The position numbers and the translations under genes are program-made. This document shows, piece after piece, positions 44,572 to 54,470 of a DNA stretch of 64,000 bases; positions within the stretch are counted from its first letter, which is position 1, and every line of letters begins with the position of its first letter. Location: contig NZ_CP051144.1 of NCBI RefSeq assembly GCF_012317385.1, positions 1,178,001 to 1,242,000 of the forward strand. The letters run 5' to 3'. This DNA comes from Romboutsia sp. CE17 (GTDB taxonomy: Bacteria; Bacillota; Clostridia; Peptostreptococcales; Peptostreptococcaceae). A model generated the notes under the pieces. That model made no database searches. It was not told the DNA's origin and was given only the letters and a program-made list of their open reading frames with translations.

Positions 44572-45951
44572 ATGATTAACATAATTGGATTAATTTTATC
44601 ATTATCTTTAATAATTTTCTTAGCATATAAAGGATATTCAACTATTATAACAGCTCCATTAATAGCTTTATTAACAGTATTAATAATAGGTGGAGATTCT
44701 AATAAATACTTAATGTTAACTTATACCGAAATTTATATGAGTGGGTTTTCAAGCTTTGTCAAAAATTATTTTCCAATTTTTTTAACAGGTGCTATATTTG
44801 CACGATTGATGGAAGAAGCATTGTATGTAAGATCTATAGCAAACTTCATAACCAATAACTTAGGTAAAGATAAAACTATTATATCAGTAGTATTAGCAGG
44901 TGCTTTATTAACTTATGGAGGTGTTTCCTTATTTACAGTTGCATTTGTTTTATATCCTATAGCAAATACGTTGTTTAAAGAGGCAAATATCCCCAAAAGA
45001 CTTATACCTGGAACAATAGCTCTAGGAGCATTCACATTTACTATGACTGCTTTGCCTGGTACACCTGAAATTCAAAATGTTATACCTATGAGATATTTTG
45101 GAACAGATACATTCTCAGCCCCTATTTTAGGATTGTCTGCAAGTTTACTTATGCTAATATCTGGAATTATTTGGCTTACATATCGTGTAAAACAAGCAGA
45201 AAAAAGTAATGAAGGGTATGGAGATTATAATATTGATAATTCTGATGTAGGCTCTAATAGTCTCCCAAATATATATTTATCAATTACTCCAATATTAATT
45301 ATTTTTATTAGCAATTTATTTTTCTCAAAAATATTTTATAAGCTTATTGACGGGTCTTATTTGGATAAATACAATTTAACTTTAGATAATGTTTCTGGAA
45401 CGTGGAGTGTAATTATTTCCATAGCAATATCAATTTTATTTATTTTAATAATTAATTATAAAAAAATAAACAACTTAAATAGCGTACTAAATAGTGGAAT
45501 TTCTAATTCTTTTTTACCCTTACTTAGTTCTAGTGCTATTGTAGGGTATGGAAGTGTTATAAAGTCATTACCAATTTTTATTACATTACAATCTATAATA
45601 CTTAATATATCTTCAAACCCTATTGTATCAGAAGCTATATCAGTAAATATTATATGTGGTATTACAGCTTCTGCTTCTGGAGGGCTTACTATTACATTAG
45701 ATGCTCTAGCACCAACCTTTATAAATATAAGTCAATCACTTAATATACCATTAGAAGTAATGCATAGGATAGCCTCATTAGCTTCTGGAGGATTAGATAC
45801 CTTACCTCATAATGGAGCAGTAATTACAACTCTTGCTATATGTGGATTAACTCATAAAGAATCTTATAAGGATATTTTTATAACCTCTGTAATAATTCCT
45901 ATATCAGTTACTGCTTTTATAGTTATAGCTACATCTATCTTCTTTGTGTAA
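44572..45951 (+). CDS. GntP family permease
   Basis: A 459-residue transporter with about 12 hydrophobic helices. GntP/CitMHS-like elements seen: YKGYSTIITAPLIALL near residue 20, IFARLMEEALYVRSIANFI near 80, TMTALPGTPEIQNVIPMRYFGTDTF near 160 and ASASGGLTITLDALAPTFI near 370. Likely imports an organic acid (gluconate-like) with protons; substrate unknown. It is transcribed opposite to both flanking genes and has its own terminator. Confidence 0.88.
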   Translation: MINIIGLILSLSLIIFLAYKGYSTIITAPLIALLTVLIIGGDSNKYLMLTYTEIYMSGFSSFVKNYFPIFLTGAIFARLMEEALYVRSIANFITNNLGKDKTIISVVLAGALLTYGGVSLFTVAFVLYPIANTLFKEANIPKRLIPGTIALGAFTFTMTALPGTPEIQNVIPMRYFGTDTFSAPILGLSASLLMLISGIIWLTYRVKQAEKSNEGYGDYNIDNSDVGSNSLPNIYLSITPILIIFISNLFFSKIFYKLIDGSYLDKYNLTLDNVSGTWSVIISIAISILFILIINYKKINNLNSVLNSGISNSFLPLLSSSAIVGYGSVIKSLPIFITLQSIILNISSNPIVSEAISVNIICGITASASGGLTITLDALAPTFINISQSLNIPLEVMHRIASLASGGLDTLPHNGAVITTLAICGLTHKESYKDIFITSVIIPISVTAFIVIATSIFFV

Positions 45952-45966
45952 TATATAAATATTTTT

Positions 45967-46017
45967 AATAATAAAATAGAGATATACAAAATAAATGTAT
46001 ATCTCTATTTTATTATT
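45967..46017 (+). terminator. Bidirectional terminator, perfect 22-bp stem
   Basis: Arms 45967-45988 and 45996-46017 are exact reverse complements around a seven-base loop. It separates the convergent gntP-like gene and hfq. Confidence 0.93.
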
Positions 46018-46032
46018 TATTTAATTTTATAA

Positions 46033-46284
46033 TTATCTATTATTACTTTGTACTTGGTTATTTTGTAAGTTTATAGATTTAGCAGGTAGTATAGTAGATA
46101 CTGCATGCTTATATATCATATTTTGTTGTCTGTTATCCCCTTCTAATAAAATTATATAACTGTCAAAGCCTTTTACATAACCTTTTACTTGCACTCCATT
46201 CATTAAGTATATTGTTACAGGTATTTTCTCTTTTCTTGCGTTATTTAAGAATAGATCCTGTAAATTTAAAACTGAATTTTTCAT
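46033..46284 (-). CDS. hfq: RNA chaperone Hfq
   Basis: An 83-residue Sm-like hexameric RNA chaperone. Sm1 motif: [41 protein letters not shown]; Sm2: the variant [10 protein letters not shown], with the conserved YKHA. A short Asn/Gln-rich tail follows. It links small RNAs and mRNAs. RBS GGAGGG. Last gene of mutS-mutL-miaA-hfq. Confidence 0.96.
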   Translation of the reverse strand: MKNSVLNLQDLFLNNARKEKIPVTIYLMNGVQVKGYVKGFDSYIILLEGDNRQQNMIYKHAVSTILPAKSINLQNNQVQSNNR

Positions 46285-46367
46285 TGCCGAATACCCTCCC
46301 GAGATAAATTAAATTTAAATTATTTATGTATATATTTTTTTATTTTATACAACTCTTCTATTATATT

Positions 46368-47309
46368 TTATACAAGTTTAATATTATTTTCAATAAAACT
46401 TAATATTTCTTTTTCAAGTATATCAAAATTATGATATTCATCTAAATTAAACCATTTAGCACTGTCATATCTTCTAAACCAAGTTATTTGTCTTTTAGCA
46501 TATCTTCTTGAATCTCTTTTTATAATTTCTATAGCTTCATCATAGGTATACTCACCATCTAAATACTTTATAATCTCTTTATATCCTATCCCTTGCATAG
46601 ATATTAAGTCTTTAGTATATCCCATATTAAGTAAGCTTTTTACCTCATCAATCAATCCATTTTCTAACATTATATCGACTCTTTTATTAATTCTTTCATA
46701 TAAATGATCTCTTTCTCTATTTAATACTACTATAATTGGTTTATATTTTGGGTTTATCTTTAGATCTTTAGAGAAATCATTCATTTTTTCTCCACTTAAA
46801 CATACCTCTAGCGCTCTAATAACTCTTTTAGTATTATTTTTATGTATTCTTTCTGCTGCTTCTGAGTCTAATTCTTTTAATTTATTATGCATATGGTCTA
46901 TTCCATACTTTTCAAGCTCTAACCTTAAAGATTCTCTTAACTCATCATTTGCATTTGATTTTGCAAAGTCCATATTATAAATTAATGAATTTAAGTAAAG
47001 ACCTGTTCCTCCTGTAACTAAAGGTAATTTACCTTTAGTTGTAATTTCATCTATATATAGATTAGCTCTTTTCTGAAACTCAGATACGGAAAAGTTATAA
47101 TCAGGTTTTACTTCATCAATTAAGTAATGAGTGACATTATCCATTTCCTCTTTTGTAACTTTTGCACTACCAACATCCATATATTCATAAATTTGCATAG
47201 AGTCTGCTGATATTATTTCTGCATTTAATTTTTTTGCTATTTTTATAGATAAATCTGTTTTACCAACTGCTGTTGGACCAGTAAGTATAATAAGCGGTAT
47301 TTTCTTCAT
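46368..47309 (-). CDS. miaA: tRNA dimethylallyltransferase
   Basis: A 313-residue enzyme that adds dimethylallyl to A37 of tRNAs reading UNN codons. P-loop GPTAVGKTDLSI at residue 10, ISADSMQIYEYMDVGSAK near 33, VTGGTGLYLNSLIY near 95, MQGIGYKEI near 235 and KRQITWFRR near 283. The ATG at 47309 follows AAGGAAGG; a longer in-frame start overlaps mutL and is unlikely. Between mutL and hfq. Confidence 0.96.
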   Translation of the reverse strand: MKKIPLIILTGPTAVGKTDLSIKIAKKLNAEIISADSMQIYEYMDVGSAKVTKEEMDNVTHYLIDEVKPDYNFSVSEFQKRANLYIDEITTKGKLPLVTGGTGLYLNSLIYNMDFAKSNANDELRESLRLELEKYGIDHMHNKLKELDSEAAERIHKNNTKRVIRALEVCLSGEKMNDFSKDLKINPKYKPIIVVLNRERDHLYERINKRVDIMLENGLIDEVKSLLNMGYTKDLISMQGIGYKEIIKYLDGEYTYDEAIEIIKRDSRRYAKRQITWFRRYDSAKWFNLDEYHNFDILEKEILSFIENNIKLV

Positions 47310-47325
47310 AATAACCTTCCTTAAA

Positions 47326-49488
47326 TTACATAATTCTTTTAAACATTTTTTCAATTTCTTTCATTGTTATTTCAACTATTATAGGTCTTCCATGTGGACA
47401 TGTAAAAGGATTTTTACATTGATTTAATTGTTTAATTAAACTATCTATTTCTAGATTATGTATTTTATCATTTGCTTTTATAGCAGCTCTACAAGCCATT
47501 GAAGCAAATTTTTCTCCCTTTAACTCATAGTTGTTTTTTATCTCCTCAATGTTATCTATTATTTGAAGAATAAACTTTTCAGATTCTGGGACACCAAAAA
47601 CTGTTGGTACACATCTTATCATAATATGATTATTACCAAATATCTCTATTTCAAAACCAAACTTCATAAATAAATCTAAGTTATTCTCAACATGTAGCAT
47701 ATCTACATTTGATAGTTCTAATATAATAGGATCTAATAACATTTGCATACTTATATCATGACTATAAAATTTGTCCATATATCTTTCATATAAAATTCTT
47801 TCATGCGCAACATGTTGATCTAATAAATACATAGAGCTTCCTTTTTGAAGTATTATATAAGTATCAAATACAGTTCCTACTACATTGTAACCACTTAGTA
47901 AGAATTTATTAGTTTCTTCTTCAAAGAAGTTTTCTTGAGTACTATCTACTACTTTTTCCACGACCATATCTTCAAATTTATTGGTTTTGCTCTTTTTATT
48001 TTTATCAACTTCCTCTTTATCTAACTTCTCTAAGTCTTCAACACTAAAACTTTTACTTATATCCACATTACCATCAATAATAAATTCGTCTTTATTATCA
48101 ACTTTACTTATGTTTAAATTTTTAGATGAATTCATTTTTAACTCTTCTTCATCCTTAAGTAATGTAAACTCTTTATTTAATATTAAATTTTCTAACTTTT
48201 TAGTTGATAAACTATCGTCTTTTAAAACTTTATCAAATTCATTAAAACTATGGTAATCTATATTATTGGTATTTTTATTATCATCAAAACTTAAACTATC
48301 ATTAAATTTTTCTTTTTTATTACTAATAGATTCGTTTATCATATCTGTTATAGATTTAAATTCTTCTATATTTTCACCTTTAGATATTTCAACAATCTCT
48401 ATATCTTCATAGCTTTCTTTTACTTTATCTAATTCATTATTAATCTTTAAACTTGGATTTGTATTTTTTCCATAGTATTCATATTTACCTATTAAATTTG
48501 AACTTAATAGCTTTCTTCTTAGGTAATCTCTAAGTTCTATATATAAATCTTTTTCATCTTCAAACTTAACTTCTAATTTAGTTGGATGTATATTTACATC
48601 TATCTTAGATGGATTTATGCTAATATTTAAAAAACATATTCCATGTTTTCCAATTGGTATTATAGATTTATATGCTTCTGCTATAGCATCTAATACTACC
48701 TTACTTTTCACAAATCGCTTGTTTATATATGTATGTTGCAAGTTTTTATTAGATCTATAAACATTGTTATTTCCTATAAATCCACTCATTCTAAAATAAT
48801 CACATTCAAACTCTACAGGTATTAAATTTTCAGTTATATCTTTTCCATAAATACTTCTTATTGCATTGTTAAGTTTACCATCACCTGGAGTATTTAGAAT
48901 TTGTTTTCCATTATTTATATATTTAAACTGAACATCTGGATTTCCTATTGCAAGTTTATTTATTAAATCACTGATATTTATAGTTTCTGCATGAGTTGAT
49001 TTTAAGAATTTCTGTCTTACTGGAGTATTAAAGAATATATCTTTTATTATTATAGTCGTACCATTGTTCGTACCGATTGGCTCCTTAGATATAATCTTTC
49101 CACCTTCAACAATTATTTTAGTTCCAACAGATTCTTCTTTTGATTTTGTTATCATTTCAAGTTTCGAAACTGCAGATATAGAAGCTAATGCTTCACCTCT
49201 AAATCCTAGTGAATATAAATCATACAAGTCATCTATATTATTTATTTTACTAGTTGCATGTCTTAAAAAAGACTTTTCAACCTCGCTTGATAAAATTCCA
49301 GAACCATTATCTGTAATTCTTATATACTTCTTCCCACCATCTGCTATATCTACTATTACTTTATTTGATTTTGCATCAATAGAGTTTTCCACTAATTCTT
49401 TAACTACAGAAGATGGTCTTTCGACCACTTCTCCTGCAGCTATTTTATTTATAGTTAAATCATCTAATATATTAATTCTATTTGACAT
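47326..49488 (-). CDS. mutL: DNA mismatch repair protein MutL
   Basis: A 720-residue GHKL ATPase/endonuclease, longer than the usual 620-650. The N-domain has ELVENSIDAKSNKV, RITDNGSGI and SLGFRGEALASISA. A charged, Asn/Asp/Lys-rich linker of about 200 residues (about 335-530) accounts for the extra length. The C-domain has the metal-binding DQHVAHERILYE endonuclease motif, SMACRAAIKAND and CPHGRPI. It is just downstream of mutS. Confidence 0.96.
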   Translation of the reverse strand: MSNRINILDDLTINKIAAGEVVERPSSVVKELVENSIDAKSNKVIVDIADGGKKYIRITDNGSGILSSEVEKSFLRHATSKINNIDDLYDLYSLGFRGEALASISAVSKLEMITKSKEESVGTKIIVEGGKIISKEPIGTNNGTTIIIKDIFFNTPVRQKFLKSTHAETINISDLINKLAIGNPDVQFKYINNGKQILNTPGDGKLNNAIRSIYGKDITENLIPVEFECDYFRMSGFIGNNNVYRSNKNLQHTYINKRFVKSKVVLDAIAEAYKSIIPIGKHGICFLNISINPSKIDVNIHPTKLEVKFEDEKDLYIELRDYLRRKLLSSNLIGKYEYYGKNTNPSLKINNELDKVKESYEDIEIVEISKGENIEEFKSITDMINESISNKKEKFNDSLSFDDNKNTNNIDYHSFNEFDKVLKDDSLSTKKLENLILNKEFTLLKDEEELKMNSSKNLNISKVDNKDEFIIDGNVDISKSFSVEDLEKLDKEEVDKNKKSKTNKFEDMVVEKVVDSTQENFFEEETNKFLLSGYNVVGTVFDTYIILQKGSSMYLLDQHVAHERILYERYMDKFYSHDISMQMLLDPIILELSNVDMLHVENNLDLFMKFGFEIEIFGNNHIMIRCVPTVFGVPESEKFILQIIDNIEEIKNNYELKGEKFASMACRAAIKANDKIHNLEIDSLIKQLNQCKNPFTCPHGRPIIVEITMKEIEKMFKRIM

Positions 49489-49505
49489 AGTTTACCTCCA
49501 TGAGG

Positions 49506-52367
49506 TTATTTTTTTTCTTTTGCTTTTTTTTGAAGATTGAACAAAGCATTCATTGCATCAAGCGGAGTCATAGATAGTATATCTAAACTAACTATTTCAT
49601 CTAATAAACTAACATCATTTATAGAATCAAATGATATTTGAGTTATAACACTTTCTTTAACTATATTACTATCTAGTTTTTCGCTTAATTCTTTATATTC
49701 TTTATTTAATTTATCATAATCTTTCTTTATATTCTTATAGTCTTTAACTAGCTCTGTATGCTCAATTTTTAATGATTCATACTCATTTTTAAAGTTATTT
49801 AAGCTTAACTTTTCTAATTCTTTTTCCAGTTCATTTATTTTATTTTCTTTAATAGCATCCGTTTTGATATATGCGTTATCAAAATTATTTGTATCCATTT
49901 TAATATCATTAGAAAAACTATCTTTATTAAGTGTAACACTATTATTAATATGATTTTTTTCCAAATCTTTTAAAATTTCTTTGGATCTATTTATTACTTC
50001 TTCAGGAAGCTTAGCAAGTTGGGCAACATATATACCATAACTTTTATCAGCACCTTGTGGTATGATTTTTCTTAAAAATACTATTCCATCACCATCTTCT
50101 TTAACTGCAATAGAGTAATTCTTAACTTCTTTAAATTTGTTTTCTAAATCTGTTAATTCATGATAATGAGTAGCAAATAATGTTTTACATTTTATATATT
50201 GCTCAATGTATTCAACTATTGACCAAGCTAAACTTATTCCATCATAAGTACTTGTACCTCTACCAATTTCATCAAGGATGACTAAACTTTTATTAGTAGC
50301 ATTTTTTAATATATGAGATACTTCACTCATTTCAACCATAAATGTAGACTGACCTTGAGATAAATCATCACTGGCTCCTACTCTCGTAAAAATCCTATCA
50401 CATATTGGGATATTAGCATACTCTGCAGGTACAAAAGATCCTATATGAGCCATTAAAGTTATAATTGCAGTTTGCCTCATATAAGTAGACTTACCTGCCA
50501 TATTAGGCCCTGTTATGATATTTATTATATTTTCTCCATTATTTAAATAAGTATCATTAGGTACAAAGTTTTCCTCTCCTACAATATTTTCAATAACTGG
50601 ATGTCTACCATTTTTAATATCTAATTTATTTTCTTCATTTATTAATGGTTTAACATAATTATTCATATATGCAACAGTGGCAAATGAAACAAATACATCT
50701 ATATTTGCTATTATCTTAGCAACTTTTTGTATTCTATCAATATTTTTATAGATAGTTTCTCTTATATTTACAAAAATTTCATACTCTAATGTTTTTATCT
50801 TTTCTTCTGCATGAAGTATTTTATCCTCAATTTCTTTTAATTCTGATGTTATAAATCTTTCAGCATTACTTAAAGTTTGCTTTCTTATATATCCATCATC
50901 TATATTAGCAGTATTCAAATTAGCTTTAGTAATTTCTATATAGTATCCAAATACTTTATTAAATCCTATTTTTAATGACTTTACACCTGTTTTTTCTCTT
51001 TCACGGTTTTCTATTTCTTTTATCATAAAAGCACCATTCTTAGAAATATCCCTAAGTTCTTTTAGCTCATCATTAAACTCTGATTTAATTATATTTCCAT
51101 CTTTTATAGTTATACTTGGTTCTTCCTTTATAGATTCTTTTATTAGATTATATAAATCGTTCAAATCATCCATATCATCTATATAGTTTTTTAATATTTT
51201 TGCATTAGATGAATTAATAATATTATTTAGTTCTGGCAACTTTTCTATTGAGTTCTTTAAGTGAATCATCTCTTTCGGTGTAACTTTTTCAAATGCAATT
51301 TTCCCACATATTCTTTCAATATCATATACATTTTTTAGTATTTCATTTAAGTCTTCTCTAAGAATAAAATCATCCTTTATTTCTTCTATAACATTAAGAC
51401 GCTTTTCTATTCTTTTTTTATTTACTAAAGGTTCTTCAACATACTTTCTAAGAAGTCTTCCTCCCATAGCTGTAGAAGTTTTATCTAAAACATGAAGTAA
51501 TGACCCTTTCTTTTTACTTCCTCTAATAGTTTGAGTAAGTTCTAAATTATTTCTAGTAAACATATCTAAAACCATATATTCACTTGAATTATATATATTT
51601 ATTCTATTAATATTTGAAGTTACTTGCTTTTGAGTATTATAAATATAGTTTAATAAAATACATAAACTATTTTTTATTAAATCATATTCATCAAACTTTA
51701 ATTTACTTAGGTAATCCTCATCAAAGTACTTATTTAATATACTTTGATCTAAGTAATTTTCATCAAAAGTTTCATTTAAGTAAATATTTCCTATAGTAGC
51801 TATATTTCTTAATTCCTCTTTTAAACTTAAATCATTTAATATAATTTCAGTAGGATGTACTTTAGCTATTTCTTCGATAACTTTATCTTTAGTTAAATAA
51901 GTTGCATTCGTTTCTCCAGTACTTATATCTACATAAGTAAGTCCTATATTATCATTGACTTTATATAGTGAAAGTAAATAATTATTTTTCTTATTTTCTA
52001 ACAAACTACCTTCAAGAACTGTACCTGGTGTTACTACTCTGATAACATCTCTTTTTACAATTCCTTTTACAGTTGCAGGATCTTCTAATTGTTCTCCTAT
52101 TGCAACCTTATAACCGTTCTCTACTAATTTAGATATATATGAATTTGCAGAATGGAAAGGCACTCCACACATAGGTGCCCTTTCTTCTAAACCGCAAGAT
52201 TTTCCCGTTAAAGCTATTTCTAAAGTTTTTGAAGCTACTATAGCATCTTCAAAGAACATTTCATAGAAATCTCCTAGTCTAAAAAACAATATACAGTCTG
52301 GATACTTATCCTTACAATCAAAGTATTGTTTCATCATAGGAGTTAATTTACTTCTATCTATTTGCAT
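49506..52367 (-). CDS. mutS: DNA mismatch repair protein MutS
   Basis: A 953-residue mismatch sensor. N-terminal FFRLGDFYEMF (near residue 27) carries the Phe-x-Glu wedge. The lever and clamp follow, then the ATPase with GPNMAGKSTYMRQ near residue 620, DLSQGQSTF, DEIGRGTSTYDG and ATHYHEL. An extra charged coiled coil of about 70-80 residues near the C-terminus (about 825-910) makes it longer than typical MutS1 (about 860-880). First gene of the mutS-mutL-miaA-hfq operon; RBS AGGAGG. Confidence 0.97.
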   Translation of the reverse strand: MQIDRSKLTPMMKQYFDCKDKYPDCILFFRLGDFYEMFFEDAIVASKTLEIALTGKSCGLEERAPMCGVPFHSANSYISKLVENGYKVAIGEQLEDPATVKGIVKRDVIRVVTPGTVLEGSLLENKKNNYLLSLYKVNDNIGLTYVDISTGETNATYLTKDKVIEEIAKVHPTEIILNDLSLKEELRNIATIGNIYLNETFDENYLDQSILNKYFDEDYLSKLKFDEYDLIKNSLCILLNYIYNTQKQVTSNINRINIYNSSEYMVLDMFTRNNLELTQTIRGSKKKGSLLHVLDKTSTAMGGRLLRKYVEEPLVNKKRIEKRLNVIEEIKDDFILREDLNEILKNVYDIERICGKIAFEKVTPKEMIHLKNSIEKLPELNNIINSSNAKILKNYIDDMDDLNDLYNLIKESIKEEPSITIKDGNIIKSEFNDELKELRDISKNGAFMIKEIENREREKTGVKSLKIGFNKVFGYYIEITKANLNTANIDDGYIRKQTLSNAERFITSELKEIEDKILHAEEKIKTLEYEIFVNIRETIYKNIDRIQKVAKIIANIDVFVSFATVAYMNNYVKPLINEENKLDIKNGRHPVIENIVGEENFVPNDTYLNNGENIINIITGPNMAGKSTYMRQTAIITLMAHIGSFVPAEYANIPICDRIFTRVGASDDLSQGQSTFMVEMSEVSHILKNATNKSLVILDEIGRGTSTYDGISLAWSIVEYIEQYIKCKTLFATHYHELTDLENKFKEVKNYSIAVKEDGDGIVFLRKIIPQGADKSYGIYVAQLAKLPEEVINRSKEILKDLEKNHINNSVTLNKDSFSNDIKMDTNNFDNAYIKTDAIKENKINELEKELEKLSLNNFKNEYESLKIEHTELVKDYKNIKKDYDKLNKEYKELSEKLDSNIVKESVITQISFDSINDVSLLDEIVSLDILSMTPLDAMNALFNLQKKAKEKK

Positions 52368-52752
52368 CTTTCAACCTCCTTTATTTCTAAGTTATTATTA
52401 TATCATATGGATGGTTTATTATTAAGGGTATAAGGAAGAATCCTGCATCTAAAAATATAGTTATTTAATAGATATACTACTTAATATAAAATAGTTTAAC
52501 ACAAAAGCAAAAAAGGTGGAATTTTCAGTTTAAATACTCTTGAAATTCCACCTTTTTATTATATTTGGCAATATTTTTCCTGCATCCATTTAATTTTAAG
52601 GTGAAATAAAATATTGTAGGATTTTCTAAATTTAATAATATAAATATAATGAATTTACTGAATAATATTAGAACTTATAGTATAATAGTATATATCTTAG
52701 TTAATTAGTTAAATATTGAAATTTAAACCTTCCTTTAATTAGGAGGACTTTT
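52368..52752 (+). other. Gene-free region between mutS and the FabK paralogue
   Basis: No ORF seen. It holds the divergent promoters, a strong isolated hairpin (52510-52557) and two short CCTGCATC repeats (near 52443 and 52579) on either side of it. Confidence 0.6.
52510..52557 (+). terminator. Isolated strong hairpin with T tract
   Basis: AAAAAGGTGGAATTT pairs perfectly with AAATTCCACCTTTTT and is extended by TCA/TGA. Read on either strand it looks like an intrinsic terminator, but no coding gene ends here, so it may end a short untranslated RNA. Confidence 0.6.
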
Positions 52753-53808
52753 ATGAAAGCTTTAAAAATAGGAAATTTAGTTGCAAAAAATCCAATTATC
52801 CAAGGTGGTATGGGAATTGGTATATCTCGTTCTAATCTAGCATCATCAGTTAGTAAAAATGGAGGTATTGGAGTTATATCAGGTGTAAATATTGGATATG
52901 ATGAATTAGACTTTGCTAGTAACACTTTAGAAGCTAATTTAAGAGCTCTAAAAAAGCATATATCCATAGCAAAAGAAAAATCCAACAATGGTATTATAGG
53001 TGTGAATCTTATGGTAGCAATGACTAATTATGAAGAGCATGTAAAGGTTGCAGTTAATAGTGGTTGCGATATTATAATATCAGGAGCAGGTCTTCCTTTA
53101 AAACTACCTAGCTTAGTTAAAAATAGTAATACTAAGATTGCTCCAATAGTATCATCTTCAAAAGCTGCTAATGTAATACTTAAGATGTGGGATAAAAAAG
53201 ATAATACAACTGCTGATATGATAATTGTAGAAGGTCCAAAAGCTGGTGGTCATTTAGGTTTTACTAATGAAGATCTAGATAACATAAACTCTATTGATTA
53301 TGATAATGAGTTTAAAGAGGTTTTAAAAATAGCATATAATTATGGAAAAAAATACGGAAAAGAAATTCCGGTTATTGCTGCTGGTGGTATTTCTTCTAGT
53401 TCCGATGTAAAAAAATATATAGATATGGGAGCTAGTGGTGTTCAGGTAGGTACTAGATTTGTAACAACCCATGAATGTGATGCCGATTATAATTTTAAAA
53501 ATGCATATGTAAATGCTAAAAAAGAAGATATAAAAATAGTAAAAAGCCCTGTAGGACTTCCTGGAAGAGCGATAAAAAATAAATTTATAGATACTATTTC
53601 ACTTGCAAAGCCCAAAATAAGTAAATGTTATAATTGCTTAGTTCCTTGTAATCCAAAAGAAACTCCTTACTGCATATCAACAGCTTTAATAAATGCAGTA
53701 AAAGGCAATATTGATGATGCTTTATTATTTTGTGGTGCAGATGCGTATAAAATAAATGAAATCCAATCAGTAAGTGAAGTAATAAATGAATTAGTTAGTG
53801 ATTTATAG
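52753..53808 (+). CDS. Nitronate monooxygenase family FMN enzyme
   Basis: A 351-residue TIM-barrel FMN protein of the nitronate monooxygenase/FabK superfamily. Seen: NPIIQGGMGIGISRSNLA, GPKAGGHLG near residue 163 and AAGGISSSSDVKKYIDMGASGVQVGTRF near residue 210. The C-terminal CYNCLVPCNPKETPYC cysteine cluster is found in clostridial members but not in the FabK of this window. It may oxidise nitronates or act as a reductase. RBS AGGAGG. Convergent with the fatty-acid operon. Confidence 0.85.
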   Translation: MKALKIGNLVAKNPIIQGGMGIGISRSNLASSVSKNGGIGVISGVNIGYDELDFASNTLEANLRALKKHISIAKEKSNNGIIGVNLMVAMTNYEEHVKVAVNSGCDIIISGAGLPLKLPSLVKNSNTKIAPIVSSSKAANVILKMWDKKDNTTADMIIVEGPKAGGHLGFTNEDLDNINSIDYDNEFKEVLKIAYNYGKKYGKEIPVIAAGGISSSSDVKKYIDMGASGVQVGTRFVTTHECDADYNFKNAYVNAKKEDIKIVKSPVGLPGRAIKNKFIDTISLAKPKISKCYNCLVPCNPKETPYCISTALINAVKGNIDDALLFCGADAYKINEIQSVSEVINELVSDL

Positions 53809-53814
53809 TTATAT

Positions 53815-53854
53815 AAAAAAGTAGTGTAGAAGTTTATTTCTACACTACTTTTTT
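53815..53854 (+). terminator. Bidirectional terminator
   Basis: AAAAAAGTAGTGTAGAA pairs with TTCTACACTACTTTTTT over a six-base loop; it ends the FMN-enzyme gene and probably the fatty-acid operon. Confidence 0.9.
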
Positions 53855-53901
53855 ATATAATACATGTTTATGATATTAAACTTTTATATTATAAAAGCCT
53901 C

Positions 53902-54357
53902 CTATTGGAAGCTTTGATATTTTCTTTCAAAGAATCTATTTGCTTTTCCTAGAGCTTTTGTTAAAACGTCTAATTCTGATCCTTGGAAGTTTTCAAGTAT
54001 TGCATCTATCATTTCTTTATGGAAAATACTATGCACATCAAAAACTTCTTTACCCTTTTCTGTTAAACTAACAAGAACAACTCTTCTATCTTCTTCTATT
54101 CTTTTTCTCTCAGCGTATCCTTTTTTAATAAGTCTATTAATAGCTGTTGTAAGTGTACCTACAGTTATTCTTAAATCATGTGCTATTTCTCCCATAGTTC
54201 GATTTCCTTCTGTTCCAATAGCTTCTATAGTATGAATCTCTGTAATAGATAAATTAGTAAACTCTGTATTTTTCATGGCTTTTTCTTCTATATGCAATAT
54301 ATCGTTAAATAATTGTACCAATAATGTATTTAATATTTCTTCTGTTGTATTTTTCAT
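53902..54357 (-). CDS. fabT: MarR-family regulator, FabT-like
   Basis: A 151-residue winged-helix regulator. LSITEIHTIEAIG, GEIAHDLRITVGTLTTAINRLIKKGYAERKRIEEDRRVVLVSLTEKG matches FabT of streptococci closely in pattern. FabT represses fatty-acid genes with acyl-ACP as corepressor. In streptococci the gene heads the operon; here it is last, 113 bases after accA. A TTGA-N3-TCAA palindrome upstream of fabH is a likely target. Identity as FabT is inferred from motif and context. Confidence 0.82.
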   Translation of the reverse strand: MKNTTEEILNTLLVQLFNDILHIEEKAMKNTEFTNLSITEIHTIEAIGTEGNRTMGEIAHDLRITVGTLTTAINRLIKKGYAERKRIEEDRRVVLVSLTEKGKEVFDVHSIFHKEMIDAILENFQGSELDVLTKALGKANRFFERKYQSFQ

Positions 54358-54470
54358 AGCATCAGCTCTCCATCAATCTTATTCTAAATGTATTATAATA
54401 AATTTTTTAAATAAATTCAATTGGTACTATGTATTAAATTAAAATTATGGTTATTATTTAGCTATAAATA

